Source of the DNA: Lachnospiraceae bacterium
Lineage (GTDB): Bacteria > Bacillota > Clostridia > Lachnospirales > Lachnospiraceae
Length of the DNA: 12,152 nucleotides
NCBI GenBank assembly: GCA_017437205.1
Contig: JAFSBP010000214.1
Span: forward strand, 1 to 12,152
Direction of reading: 5' to 3'
Shown here: positions 1 through 7,322 of the stretch, piece after piece
Layout: every line of letters starts with the position of its first letter
Numbering within the stretch: the stretch's first letter is position 1
The notes under the pieces: generated by a model
Database searches by the model: none
What the model saw: only the letters and a program-made list of their open reading frames with translations
Told to the model about the DNA's origin: nothing
Made by a program: the position numbers and the translations under genes

Positions 1-129
1 AATGGGCAGGGAGAACTTTCGCTCCGTTTCTGCGCTGATGTGAAAGAGTCTGTGAGCGACAAAGCCGGTGACCAGACCGATGCACAGCTTCAGCAGGAAG
101 GTCTTGGGGTTCATAGGCAGCACGCTCAT
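1..129 (-). pseudogene. Membrane-protein fragment, possibly ECF-transporter S component
   Basis: In a frame different from the secreted protein, bases 129 to 1 encode 43 residues open to the left edge. They include MNPKTFLLKLCIGLVTGFVA, then AHRLFHISAETERKF. A proline-led amphipathic stretch followed by a glycine-containing hydrophobic helix and a charged loop reminds me of S components of ECF vitamin transporters, but this is recognition by eye. ATGs lie at 129 and 114, and I see no ribosome binding site for them. The coding look of this frame begins just where that of the secreted protein stops, so I read it as an internal fragment brought here by a deletion, a recombination or an assembly join. 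It could also be a shadow frame. Confidence 0.35.
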
Positions 130-388
130 TTGCAAGTTTGACGCTCTCAGGAACATTGATCGTCGTCACTATGGACACTTCTTTTCCGGTCTGGTTGTCC
201 ACGCGCACTGTTACAGCCACAGACTCATTCGCTTCATAAGCGTCCTTGTCCGTGAAAAGCTGCGCGGTCAGACCATCCTGTGACACTGCGTCACTTTGAG
301 CCGCATATGCGCTAAATGACAGAGCAGCAACCATAGCGATAGTCAGTATCACTGTCAGTAATAAAGATTTTTTCCGTCTTGTTTTCAT
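1..388 (-). CDS. Secreted protein, N-terminal part; frame doubtful near the left edge
   Basis: The ATG at 388 is preceded by a strong ribosome binding site (AAGGAGGAG at 397-405). The first 30 residues are a typical Gram-positive signal peptide: a basic start (MKTRRKK), a hydrophobic core and a signal-peptidase I site after AYA (about residue 29). Residues 40-85 look like a beta-sandwich repeat of exported Firmicute proteins, with QLFTDKDAYEANESVAVTV and NQTGKEVSIVTTINVPE. This fits Ig-like or DUF11/CARDB-type domains, but I cannot name the family. From about residue 88 (base ~125) the sequence becomes arginine- and histidine-rich and no longer resembles such a domain, while another frame there encodes a plausible membrane segment. 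The real coding part therefore probably ends near base 120-135, though the frame stays open to the window edge. It is the last gene of the window and has its own possible promoter. Confidence 0.6.
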   Translation of the reverse strand, partial: MKTRRKKSLLLTVILTIAMVAALSFSAYAAQSDAVSQDGLTAQLFTDKDAYEANESVAVTVRVDNQTGKEVSIVTTINVPESVKLANERAAYEPQDLPAEAVHRSGHRLCRSQTLSHQRRNGAKVLPAH

Positions 389-419
389 GTTTACATCTCC
401 TCCTTTACATTTTGTCTAT

Positions 420-447
420 ATTATCTCCACCTCCGGCGTTTGCACAA
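420..447 (-). promoter_or_regulatory. Possible sigma-A promoter for the secreted-protein gene
   Basis: On the minus strand TTGTGC (442-447) stands 16 bases before GATAAT (420-425), about 30 bases upstream of the ATG at 388. Both boxes are imperfect (about 4/6 and 5/6 to TTGACA and TATAAT). The position between the GH105 stop (490) and the next start suits an independent promoter. I see no convincing terminator after the GH105 gene in this 100-base gap. Confidence 0.3.
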
Positions 448-489
448 ACTTCCCTCCTCTCCCGGACAATCTTCTTTTCCGTTATGCCC

Positions 490-2601
490 TTAAGCCGGAA
501 TCTGAAGTAAATACCGCTTATTTTTCTCCACCTCGATCAAAGCGATCAGCACGATACCCGTTCCATGGACATCGTTGATCCTGCAGTTAAGATCATATTT
601 ATAGTAGTCCCTCCGGAAGGAATATCCCGAGCCACGGCATACGCCGTAGACGTTTCCATCCTCATCAATACAATACTTCTCCAATGCCTCTGCGGAGCGC
701 TCAGCGGATTCCCCATAGCTTTCGGCGGGCAAAATTCCCATGCGGACACCTCTGGCAAAGGCTGCGGCACACATCGCCGTCGCAGATGCCTCCTCAAAGG
801 AATCCATATCGTCCAATACCTGATGAATCATTCCTTCTTTATCTACGCAGTGTAAGAAGCCCTCAGACAGCTGCCGGAAGAACAGCTCAATATCGGCGTA
901 ATGTTTATGATTCTTCGGCAATACCGCCAAAACCTCAGTCAGTGTAAACAGTACCCAGCCGTTTCCTCTTCCCCACGGAACGCGCGTGCATCTTTCCCGG
1001 CCAAGACTGTAAACATGACCAAGCAGCTTATGCTCCTCCATGTATAATTTTTCTTTACAGCAAAGAAGCTGATTCACCGCATCATCCATCACCGACTGAT
1101 CCCCTGTCATCTGTGCATAACGAATCATAAAGGGAATGGACATATAGATATCATCTGCCCAGATGGTCAGCTCCTGGTAGGTTCCGGGCACCTCCCGGTA
1201 AAACATGCCGTTTTCCAGACGTTCCTGCTTATGTAAGATATAATCAGCAACATGCTCCGCGTAATACGGAACTCTTTCATCCGGGTGATATTTTGCATGA
1301 TCTTCCAAAACCATGGCAGAAAAAGAGCCGCAGTCGTTCAGCATATTCATACGTATCATCCGATGGCTCACGCAGGGCCAACCAAATTTTTTCATCTCCC
1401 ACAGAGCCAATTCCAGCGGGGCATAACACACATTCAAATGGTTGTGTTCGTACTCTAATATATCCGCATCCTTTAAAAAGTTCCCCGCCTCCAAGAGACC
1501 GTAGAGAATCACGCCGTTGGGATAATTCAACCTGCCAAACTGCTCTGTCTCCAAAATGGGACGCAGATACGTCTTTTCTCCACAGAGGAAGTAAGTTTTT
1601 TCTCCCGGCTCATATCCGTCATAGAGTTGATATAAGTCGAACCCCTTCTTCGCCCGTTCATCCCTGCTGTCCAAGTATAGCCATTCGCCCTTCCCGGTTT
1701 TCACGCTCTCCGGCAGAGCAAGTTCTGCCCCCTCTGCCTTTGCAGAAAAAGAGCAAAAACGCGCCTTATCGGAAAGTCTCACAGCCACTGCATGAACTCC
1801 TTCGCTCAATGCGAAACTGAGGTCCAGTCTATCTCTGGCCGCTCCTTTCAGATTACCGTCGATATACAGTTCCATTTCCGCTTCTGCCTCTGCGCAGAAA
1901 GAAACCTCTGTCTCATTTTCCACGGACAGCGTACTCACCGCATACATTTCTGTATGCCCTTCAATGTTCGGCATCGCAGCCCGGTAAGGTCTGGGAAGCC
2001 AAACCTCCTCCATATCCTCCATGGAAAGAGTTTCCACGAGAGGCTGGGGATAGATATCCTTCTCAAACGGACCGCAGTAATTCCAACCCAGTTCCCCTGC
2101 ATTTTCTGCAAATGCTTTATAAAACTCAACAGGATTTCCTTTATGTCCTTGGGCGCCAAAACGGAATCCAAAACCGAGAGCATCCTTTTTACATTTTACA
2201 AATACGGTGTTATAACCCATCTTGCGTGGAACTGTAATGACCCTGTCCTCTCCGATCAGCTCATCTCTAATGGTGGTTTTTGCTACCCTTTCTCCGTTTA
2301 CATATATTTCTGTCAAGGTTCGGGATCCGAACAAAAACGTAGAAGACAATCCGTTCATCATCTTATATTGCGCAAAGGCATAGGCATAATCTCCTTCCTT
2401 TGCATCCGGAAATATCTCGTCAAAATCTATGTCGAAACACCCGGAAGCATCCCGCAGAAAACCGTCCTCCGTGTATGCCCTGTAAGCCAAAGGCTCTGCA
2501 GGGTTCGCCTTTATGTATCTGTCTGTCACCGTGCGGATGATCTCCTCTGTGTTTCCTGTCGCAGTTTTTTTTCCTGTGTCTGAATATAATGGTTTCATCA
2601 T
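490..2601 (-). CDS. Two-domain GH105/GH88-type unsaturated glucuronyl/rhamnogalacturonyl hydrolase
   Basis: GH105 and GH88 enzymes hydrate the 4,5-unsaturated uronic acid left by polysaccharide lyases and so release it from pectin- or glycosaminoglycan-derived oligosaccharides. Numbering below is from the GTG at 2607. Residues about 360-692 have the alpha-helical barrel hallmarks: NDCGSFSA (424-431), TIWADDIYMSIPF (481-493, the likely catalytic Asp pair), RVPWGRGNGWVLF (542-554) and HQVLDDMDSFEEASATAM (595-612), ending in NDVHGTGIV. Residues 1-335 form an extra beta-rich region (IYVNGERVAKTTIRDE at 101-116; MELYIDGNL at 245-253) that may hold two galactose-binding-like modules. A plain GH105 enzyme is about 370 residues, so this one is nearly double. 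There is no signal peptide, so it is probably cytoplasmic. A GTG at 2607 lies inside the Shine-Dalgarno stretch AAGGGAAGGG; the ATG at 2601 (5 bases downstream) or 2598 is the better start. The exact substrate is unknown. Confidence 0.8.
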   Translation of the reverse strand: MMKPLYSDTGKKTATGNTEEIIRTVTDRYIKANPAEPLAYRAYTEDGFLRDASGCFDIDFDEIFPDAKEGDYAYAFAQYKMMNGLSSTFLFGSRTLTEIYVNGERVAKTTIRDELIGEDRVITVPRKMGYNTVFVKCKKDALGFGFRFGAQGHKGNPVEFYKAFAENAGELGWNYCGPFEKDIYPQPLVETLSMEDMEEVWLPRPYRAAMPNIEGHTEMYAVSTLSVENETEVSFCAEAEAEMELYIDGNLKGAARDRLDLSFALSEGVHAVAVRLSDKARFCSFSAKAEGAELALPESVKTGKGEWLYLDSRDERAKKGFDLYQLYDGYEPGEKTYFLCGEKTYLRPILETEQFGRLNYPNGVILYGLLEAGNFLKDADILEYEHNHLNVCYAPLELALWEMKKFGWPCVSHRMIRMNMLNDCGSFSAMVLEDHAKYHPDERVPYYAEHVADYILHKQERLENGMFYREVPGTYQELTIWADDIYMSIPFMIRYAQMTGDQSVMDDAVNQLLCCKEKLYMEEHKLLGHVYSLGRERCTRVPWGRGNGWVLFTLTEVLAVLPKNHKHYADIELFFRQLSEGFLHCVDKEGMIHQVLDDMDSFEEASATAMCAAAFARGVRMGILPAESYGESAERSAEALEKYCIDEDGNVYGVCRGSGYSFRRDYYKYDLNCRINDVHGTGIVLIALIEVEKNKRYLLQIPA

Positions 2602-2623
2602 TTTCACCCTTCCCTTTGACTAC

Positions 2624-2746
2624 CTACTTACTATAGTGACTCCCATCCGGAAATCTCTCTATTTTATGGTCGTATTGTTCTTTGATATCTTGGCATATCT
2701 CCTCCAGATGTTCCACATCCAGCGGCATAATGGTATAATTCTGCAT
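2624..2746 (-). CDS. Small ORF, 40 aa, possible remnant of a longer gene
   Basis: The ATG at 2746 follows AGGGAG with 7 bases of spacing and the frame runs to TAG at 2624. It encodes an acidic, protein-like peptide beginning MQNYTIMPLDVEHLEEICQD. It sits between the serine hydrolase (stop 2791) and the GH105 start (2601), leaving 22 bases to the latter. The good start signal, sensible composition and abrupt end suggest the first 40 residues of a larger gene whose remainder was deleted; GH105 may now use this leader for coupled expression. I do not recognise the family. It could also be a genuine small protein or a chance ORF. Confidence 0.4.
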   Translation of the reverse strand: MQNYTIMPLDVEHLEEICQDIKEQYDHKIERFPDGSHYSK

Positions 2747-2790
2747 AAGTATGCTCCCTATACTTTTTTATATTTGATAGTATCAGTATT

Positions 2791-3885
2791 TCACCACGCT
2801 TCAATGTCTTTCACAGCATAATCATATACTTGGTTTCTAATCGCTCTGTTTGGCGAGTTCATCACATGCTGCACATAAAATATTGACATGTTATGTGCTG
2901 GATCAATGGCTAAGTGTGCCCCAGCAGCTCCATTCCATCCGAAATCTGTTCTGCTACCGCCATCTATAGGGCAACGAACACCTAATCCATAACCATATCC
3001 AAGATGCCCGTACATATAATTTGGTCTAGTCATGTCATTCAATCTGTCCTTGGACATAAATTCAACCGTCTCTTTCTTCAGAATGATGTCCCCAATACGA
3101 ACAGCTTCCATAAATTTAATATAGTCATCCACTGTAGAAACACAACCTGCGCCACCGCTGGCATACTCAGTTCCCAGTCGCAGGTGGTTTTCTTTGCCAA
3201 TATCCTCAACCATGTGTGCATTATCATTAAACCGATACTGATTCGTGATCTTGCCAATCTCTTCTAATGGCAAAAGGAAATCAGTATCATTCATTTTCAA
3301 TGGCTTAAAAATATGTTTTCTTACATAATCCTCAAAACGTTCTCCCGAAATCTCCTCTACCAACGCTGCGAGAACATCATGGCATAAGCTATATCTCCAA
3401 TTTGTTCCGGGTTCAAATGCCAAAGGCTCCTTAGCAAGATAACGCATCACTTCTCTGGTAGGACAGCGCCCTTCTGTATCCTGTTTCACTTTCAACAGTT
3501 GTGGCGACTGTGTATTATAGGTAAAACCGGCAGTCATCTGAAACAAATCGCTAATTTTAATTTTATTTCTGGCTTCTTTGACTCCCTCCGGCGTCATGAC
3601 TTTCATATCAGAAAATTCAGGCATGTACCTACTTAGTTCATCATCCAGTTGGAACAAGCCTCTTTCATACAACTGTAATGCAGCCACACAGGTAATTAGT
3701 TTAGAACAAGAATAAATGTTATAAAACTCCTTCCCATTCATCTTCACTCCTACTTCTACATCTGCATATCCATTAAAGCGCCGGAAAACACACTGACCGT
3801 CTTTGTATATAATACAATCATACCCCGGAATACCCATCTCCAAGAAGCTATCCAAAAATGCTGTTGTTCGTTCAAAATTCATCAT
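2791..3885 (-). CDS. Beta-lactamase-fold serine hydrolase (class C / esterase-like)
   Basis: This is a member of the serine beta-lactamase-related family (PBP4/AmpC-like fold), which includes esterases, D-aminopeptidases and true beta-lactamases. Counting from the ATG at 3897, the SxxK motif is S63-C-S-K66 in FYNIYSCSKLITCVAA, with the nucleophilic serine and the general-base lysine. YSL (169-171) stands in the place of the usual YxN, so Asn is replaced. The third motif region is DFGWNGAAGAH (318-328). About 364-368 residues and no signal peptide point to a cytoplasmic enzyme, more likely an esterase or transacylase of sugar acyl groups than a penicillin-binding protein. GGGAG at 3891-3895 lies inside the longest frame, so translation should start at the ATG at 3885 or 3882. 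By eye the gene is more AT-rich than the CapA and large-hydrolase genes upstream of it. Confidence 0.78.
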   Translation of the reverse strand: MMNFERTTAFLDSFLEMGIPGYDCIIYKDGQCVFRRFNGYADVEVGVKMNGKEFYNIYSCSKLITCVAALQLYERGLFQLDDELSRYMPEFSDMKVMTPEGVKEARNKIKISDLFQMTAGFTYNTQSPQLLKVKQDTEGRCPTREVMRYLAKEPLAFEPGTNWRYSLCHDVLAALVEEISGERFEDYVRKHIFKPLKMNDTDFLLPLEEIGKITNQYRFNDNAHMVEDIGKENHLRLGTEYASGGAGCVSTVDDYIKFMEAVRIGDIILKKETVEFMSKDRLNDMTRPNYMYGHLGYGYGLGVRCPIDGGSRTDFGWNGAAGAHLAIDPAHNMSIFYVQHVMNSPNRAIRNQVYDYAVKDIEAW

Positions 3886-3921
3886 CCATTCTCCCATACC
3901 AATAAATCCGTTTTTTCCTGC

Positions 3922-3985
3922 CTAGGCAATCCGTACGATACCCGTTCCATGATGGATCCGCATAGTTATGCCCAACTTAATACCA
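3922..3985 (-). pseudogene. 3' remnant of a second GH105-like gene
   Basis: The minus strand reads RIHHGTGIVRIA and then TAG at 3922. The intact GH105 protein has NDVHGTGIVLIA near its C-terminus, and the DNA shares an exact 17-base run (CATGGAACGGGTATCGT) with the gene copy around 555-575, with further matches on both sides. I see nothing else of the barrel upstream, so only about the last 20 codons remain. The fragment lies directly upstream of the serine hydrolase. The join with the hydrolase remnant upstream lies somewhere in 3976-4060. Confidence 0.55.
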
Positions 3986-4130
3986 CACTTCTTTTTGAAA
4001 ACTCTTTCCGAACGGCAACACCGCATGAGGTGATGTGTTCCCGCACAACCCCTTGATATAGAACCATTTTGAGGCAAGAGCGGGTTCTGTCCCACTGGCT
4101 AACTGTGATATATACCTTACTTGTCAACAT
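3966..4130 (-). pseudogene. 5' remnant of a second copy of the larger alpha/beta hydrolase
   Basis: Starting at the ATG at 4130, the DNA begins with the same 14 bases (ATGTTGACAAGTAA) as the intact hydrolase gene starting at 6405, behind a similar GAGGCGAGG-type ribosome binding site. Eight codons in there is a net two-base loss. Read in the shifted frame it gives YISQLASGTEPALASK, against YISQLAKDVEPALVFK in the intact protein. After about base 4065 the resemblance stops. The unshifted frame would run 54 codons to a stop at 3966 and has no recognisable content. This is a duplicated gene reduced to about its first 20 codons. It lies 28 bases after the CapA-like stop codon. Confidence 0.65.
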
Positions 4131-4158
4131 ATCCTCGCCTCCCCAAAAAGCTCTTCTT

Positions 4159-5262
4159 TTACGGCTCCTGTCTGGTCTCCCATGACAGCTTGTACAGTTC
4201 TCTGAATACATCCATGTGGGCCTCGCAGTACAGATAATGGTTAAACCACTCGTTCTCCTCCTCAGTGGTTCCCTCCGTATATGCTCTGCTGACCACAGCG
4301 GTATATGCGTCCCGCTTGCTCTCGCAGAACGCCTTCCAGCTCTTTAACCACTCATCTGTTTTCAGATTCTCGCTGTTCGCCATGAGCTGTTCCAGAATCA
4401 TTTGCCTTTCCTTACCCTTTGCCAGTTCGATTCCCGCCCCTACGACTTTTGTCGGAATGAACTGAACCCCAATCTCGTCGGCGATATCCAACTGAACAAT
4501 TAGACCGGTCTGCCACTGCCGGACTTCCTCCGGCACACTCACAAAGTTGAATTTGGTAAAGTGGAAATTACCCTGCCCGTACAGAATATGGGTTCCGTTA
4601 TACTCCTCGTAGCAGCCGATGCAATGGCTGTGCTGGCACAGCACCACATCCGCTCCATTTTTCGCCATGGCCTGACACACCTGTCGAAGGCGCGGCGACG
4701 GATAAACGCACTGCTCCTTACCACCGTGGTAGGTGACAATCACAAAATCATTCTCTGCCTTGGCCTTGCGGATATCTTCCATGGTGTCGTAAGGGTCGTA
4801 ACCTCTCGCGCCCATCCGGTCTGCCAACGCATAGCAATACTCGTGCTCGCACACTGCGATCACCGCAACCTTCACACCGTCCTTCTCAAAGATCAGATTC
4901 TTTCTGGCATCCTCGTAGTTCATTCCGAAGCCGGTGTAAGGGAGGCCATTCTCCTCCAGAGTTTTGATGGTCTCCAGCGCACCCTCCACACCGAAATCAT
5001 AAATATGGTTGTTGCAGATACCGCAGTCGGTCACGCCAATCTCCTTCAACACCTTGGCACAGGCAGGGGAGCCTTTCAGATTCGGCCCCTTCTTCGTAAT
5101 CCTGTACTCGGAATCAGTCAGAGCCGCCTCCAGATTCACCAGAACCCGTTCAGAATCCGCAAACACAGAGGGTACATCATTGAACAATTCCTGTACCTTT
5201 CCTTCTACAAATAAATCGTTTGACTGTGACGGACAAACATCACCACAGATAGATATTTTCAT
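4159..5262 (-). CDS. CapA-like protein (PGA_cap, metallophosphatase-like fold)
   Basis: CapA/PgsA-type proteins have a calcineurin-like metallophosphatase fold. Founding members act in poly-gamma-glutamate synthesis, but most homologues are uncharacterised. The motifs are in order: SICGDVCPS at the N-terminus (metal Asp), VNLEAALT, CGICNNHIYDFG (the NNH metal ligands), VIVTYHGGKEQ, VVLCQHSHCIGCYEEY and LYGQGNFHF. It is about 367 residues with no signal peptide or membrane anchor, unlike exported CapA of capsule loci, so a soluble cytoplasmic hydrolase is more likely here. An in-frame ATG at 5286 exists, but AGGAGG at 5270-5275 places the start at 5262. It lies 120 bases downstream of the larger alpha/beta hydrolase and no terminator is evident between them. 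Its substrate in this cluster is unknown. Confidence 0.8.
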   Translation of the reverse strand: MKISICGDVCPSQSNDLFVEGKVQELFNDVPSVFADSERVLVNLEAALTDSEYRITKKGPNLKGSPACAKVLKEIGVTDCGICNNHIYDFGVEGALETIKTLEENGLPYTGFGMNYEDARKNLIFEKDGVKVAVIAVCEHEYCYALADRMGARGYDPYDTMEDIRKAKAENDFVIVTYHGGKEQCVYPSPRLRQVCQAMAKNGADVVLCQHSHCIGCYEEYNGTHILYGQGNFHFTKFNFVSVPEEVRQWQTGLIVQLDIADEIGVQFIPTKVVGAGIELAKGKERQMILEQLMANSENLKTDEWLKSWKAFCESKRDAYTAVVSRAYTEGTTEEENEWFNHYLYCEAHMDVFRELYKLSWETRQEP

Positions 5263-5269
5263 CTGGCCG

Positions 5270-5275
5270 CCTCCT
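5270..5275 (-). promoter_or_regulatory. Ribosome binding site fixing the CapA-like start
   Basis: A perfect AGGAGG stands 7 bases before the ATG at 5262. It lies inside the extension that would begin at 5286 and so excludes the eight-residue longer form. Confidence 0.75.
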
Positions 5276-5382
5276 ATTCTTATCATTTAAGTATTGCTTT
5301 TGACCGTTATCGTTATCTTATTCTCTGTTAAACACTCTTTTCCTAACCAAGCTGATCAATTCCAAAACGAAACTGTATTGTT

Positions 5383-6405
5383 CTATTCGATGTTTTCCAA
5401 CAATTCCTTCACTACCGGCCACGCATCATCGGGGTAAAACTGATGGCCGCCTTGTCCCTTCACTAAGCGGCAACGCTCACCCTTACCGATACTCTCGTAG
5501 GTATTTCGCATCACAGCATAGCTCTTCTCCACGCCTGCAAGAGGAAAGATATCGTCCTCTACTCCGCAGACGATCACTGCCGGGCGAGGTGCGATCAATC
5601 CTCCCAGCTCTCCCATGTTAAAGTACTTGCGGATACCCGGAATACAGTTGCAGGGGCAGTGCATCATGGCCATGATCGACTCGTCGTAGGTGCACACTGC
5701 ACAGGACGGCATGGAAAGACAGATTCTTCTATCATAGCAGGACGCATAAAACGTCGCGGTGCCACCGCCGGAATTTCCCATGCAGATAATTTTCGACGGT
5801 TCAATATACTCCGCCAGATGAGCTTCAATCACATCGATCAGCTTATGGATGTCCCAGACACGCTCACCGATGGGGGTTCTGCCCATCAGAAAGCTTCCCA
5901 TCGCCGCATTGTCGGTAAGACCTAAGCATGCGGGCTGCCCGTCAGCTCTTGCACCCAAAACACCCATGTAGCGCTGCTCCATGACAATCGCGCAGAATCC
6001 TTCTTTCACAGCTCTGACCGCGAAATCTCTGCCGCCGGCAATCAGTTCATCATCCCCCTCAAAAATACTCTTTCCCAACGAAATATGTGCTCCCGTGGAA
6101 TGTCCTTGCAGGCAGATCACTCCGGGAATCGGCGTATCCACACCCTTCGGCACCAAAAGTGTACAGGGAACACGATAGCCCGGCTCGCTTTGGAACGTAA
6201 AGGAAATACTTGTGTATCCTTCCGTCTTCTCCTGTCCGTTCACCTGAAAATCAAATTCACATGCCGGCAAGGGCAGACCCAAAAGCTCCTCCAGCTTTGC
6301 ATGTGCCTCCCGCTGCCAGCCCTCAAAGTTCATACCCTCTTTAAAGACAAGCGCAGGCTCCACATCTTTCGCCAACTGTGAAATATATTCTTTACTTGTC
6401 AACAT
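5383..6405 (-). CDS. Alpha/beta-hydrolase esterase, about 340 aa
   Basis: This is a serine hydrolase of the alpha/beta fold with a visible triad: Ser212 in CMGNSGGGTATFY (GxSxG elbow), Asp284 or 285 in GVEDDIFPLAG, and His321 in GQGGHQFYPDDAWP. The strand and oxyanion region is PIPGVICLQGHSTGAH (92-107). An N-terminal region of about 85 residues precedes the core, with FTFQSEPGYRVPCTLLVP typical of Abhydrolase_7/acetyl-xylan-esterase-like proteins (related to CE7 and CE15). It has no signal peptide and is probably cytoplasmic. A role removing acetyl or other ester groups from oligosaccharides fits the GH10 and GH105 neighbours but is inferred. It starts 18 bases after the EEP gene stop, with GGAGGCAGGAG before the ATG, so the two are co-transcribed. 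A decayed copy of its 5' end lies at 3966-4130. Confidence 0.8.
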   Translation of the reverse strand: MLTSKEYISQLAKDVEPALVFKEGMNFEGWQREAHAKLEELLGLPLPACEFDFQVNGQEKTEGYTSISFTFQSEPGYRVPCTLLVPKGVDTPIPGVICLQGHSTGAHISLGKSIFEGDDELIAGGRDFAVRAVKEGFCAIVMEQRYMGVLGARADGQPACLGLTDNAAMGSFLMGRTPIGERVWDIHKLIDVIEAHLAEYIEPSKIICMGNSGGGTATFYASCYDRRICLSMPSCAVCTYDESIMAMMHCPCNCIPGIRKYFNMGELGGLIAPRPAVIVCGVEDDIFPLAGVEKSYAVMRNTYESIGKGERCRLVKGQGGHQFYPDDAWPVVKELLENIE

Positions 6406-6423
6406 CTCCTGCCTCCTGCATCA

Positions 6424-7281
6424 TCAAAAGTTCATGTCCACATAAACCGGTGCGTGGTCGGATAGAACCAGATAGTCCTCCGTCATATACCGTTCAAACC
6501 GACGCACACTATTCTGAGGAATGTCCCGCACCAGAATATGGTCAATGGCTGCCGGGAAACCGCCTTCCAGCCAACGATTCCCCGGATGTTCGCCATTTAA
6601 GTCATTCATTCCTTGATCCTCGCTAGCAGCTTCCACCGCCACATCGTGGGCATGAACAAACCCTCTTTCAGAAAGCGCATACTGAATCGCTTCCGTATGA
6701 TATCGGGTATTAAAATCTCCGCCGAAAATAATCGGGCTGCCGGAGTATTTCTTTTGGTATTTTTCGATGACATCAATGGCCATCTTCACCTGTATTCGTC
6801 TCACCTGATCAGAACCCGCCTGATAAGACCGATGGGTAGGGTCTGTGCCATTTTTAAACCATAAATGAGTCGTGGCAAGGATAAATATCTGGCCATCCTC
6901 CTTACACTGGAACACACCCAGATTAAAGCTTTTGGTAAAGTTATTGTTGAAACTTCCCTCAAACCCTTCCACGTGTTCAGGATAAAGTAAAAATTCAGAG
7001 TCCAAAAGATTCAACTTATCCGAACGGTAAAGGATCGGTGTATCATTTCCCCAGATCATTGTGTAGGGCAGTTTCTCTTCGCTGCAATAAAATTTCAGAT
7101 ATCGCTGCATCTCCCAGTTCACTTCCTGTCCACCCAGCACATCCGGCATTAGCTCCTTCAATACGCGAACATTCCCTCTCATGCGAACCTTCGCCGAACA
7201 ATCCAGTCCCTTTTCTTCCCAAAAGGAATTATTCCGGATGGTATACCACTGATTTTGAAACATAAGTCTTAACTTGCTCAT
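6424..7281 (-). CDS. Endonuclease/exonuclease/phosphatase-family protein
   Basis: The EEP superfamily holds metal-dependent phosphodiesterases and phosphatases (AP endonucleases, DNase I, sphingomyelinases, inositol phosphatases). All catalytic positions are visible: GGQEVNW with metal Glu53, TTHLW with His139, FGGDFNTRY with Asp189 and Asn191, AIDHILVRD with Asp247 and His248, and LSDHAPVYVD with Asp275 and His276. At 285 residues without a signal peptide it is a stand-alone cytoplasmic domain. AAAGGAG stands 9 bases before the ATG at 7281. Its position between an MBL-fold hydrolase and an esterase in a polysaccharide locus suggests a phosphoester or similar small substrate rather than DNA repair, but that is inference. 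Confidence 0.85.
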   Translation of the reverse strand: MSKLRLMFQNQWYTIRNNSFWEEKGLDCSAKVRMRGNVRVLKELMPDVLGGQEVNWEMQRYLKFYCSEEKLPYTMIWGNDTPILYRSDKLNLLDSEFLLYPEHVEGFEGSFNNNFTKSFNLGVFQCKEDGQIFILATTHLWFKNGTDPTHRSYQAGSDQVRRIQVKMAIDVIEKYQKKYSGSPIIFGGDFNTRYHTEAIQYALSERGFVHAHDVAVEAASEDQGMNDLNGEHPGNRWLEGGFPAAIDHILVRDIPQNSVRRFERYMTEDYLVLSDHAPVYVDMNF

Positions 7282-7322
7282 GATATATAACTCCTTTGTC
7301 CCGCCCTTAACGGATGCAACCC

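Noticed and set aside
388..490. Terminator after the GH105 gene
   Set aside because: The gap has purine-rich stretches but no stem of useful length followed by a T-run.
1792..2583. 263-codon plus-strand frame
   Set aside because: It lies wholly antisense to the GH105 gene, has no recognisable domain, and its cysteine/serine-rich content is typical of a shadow frame.
2747..2790. Promoter (GTGAAA ... TATAAA) before the small ORF
   Set aside because: The -35-like box is poor and the region is simply AT-rich, so the evidence is too weak to list.
4131..4211. Upstream extension of the hydrolase remnant into the CapA-like gene
   Set aside because: The extra residues (MYSENCTSCHGRPDRSRKRR) overlap the CapA-like C-terminus in another frame and have no counterpart in the intact hydrolase, which starts at MLTSK.
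4561..5214. 217-codon plus-strand frame
   Set aside because: Antisense to the CapA-like gene, whose motifs are all intact; no ribosome binding site or domain on the plus strand.
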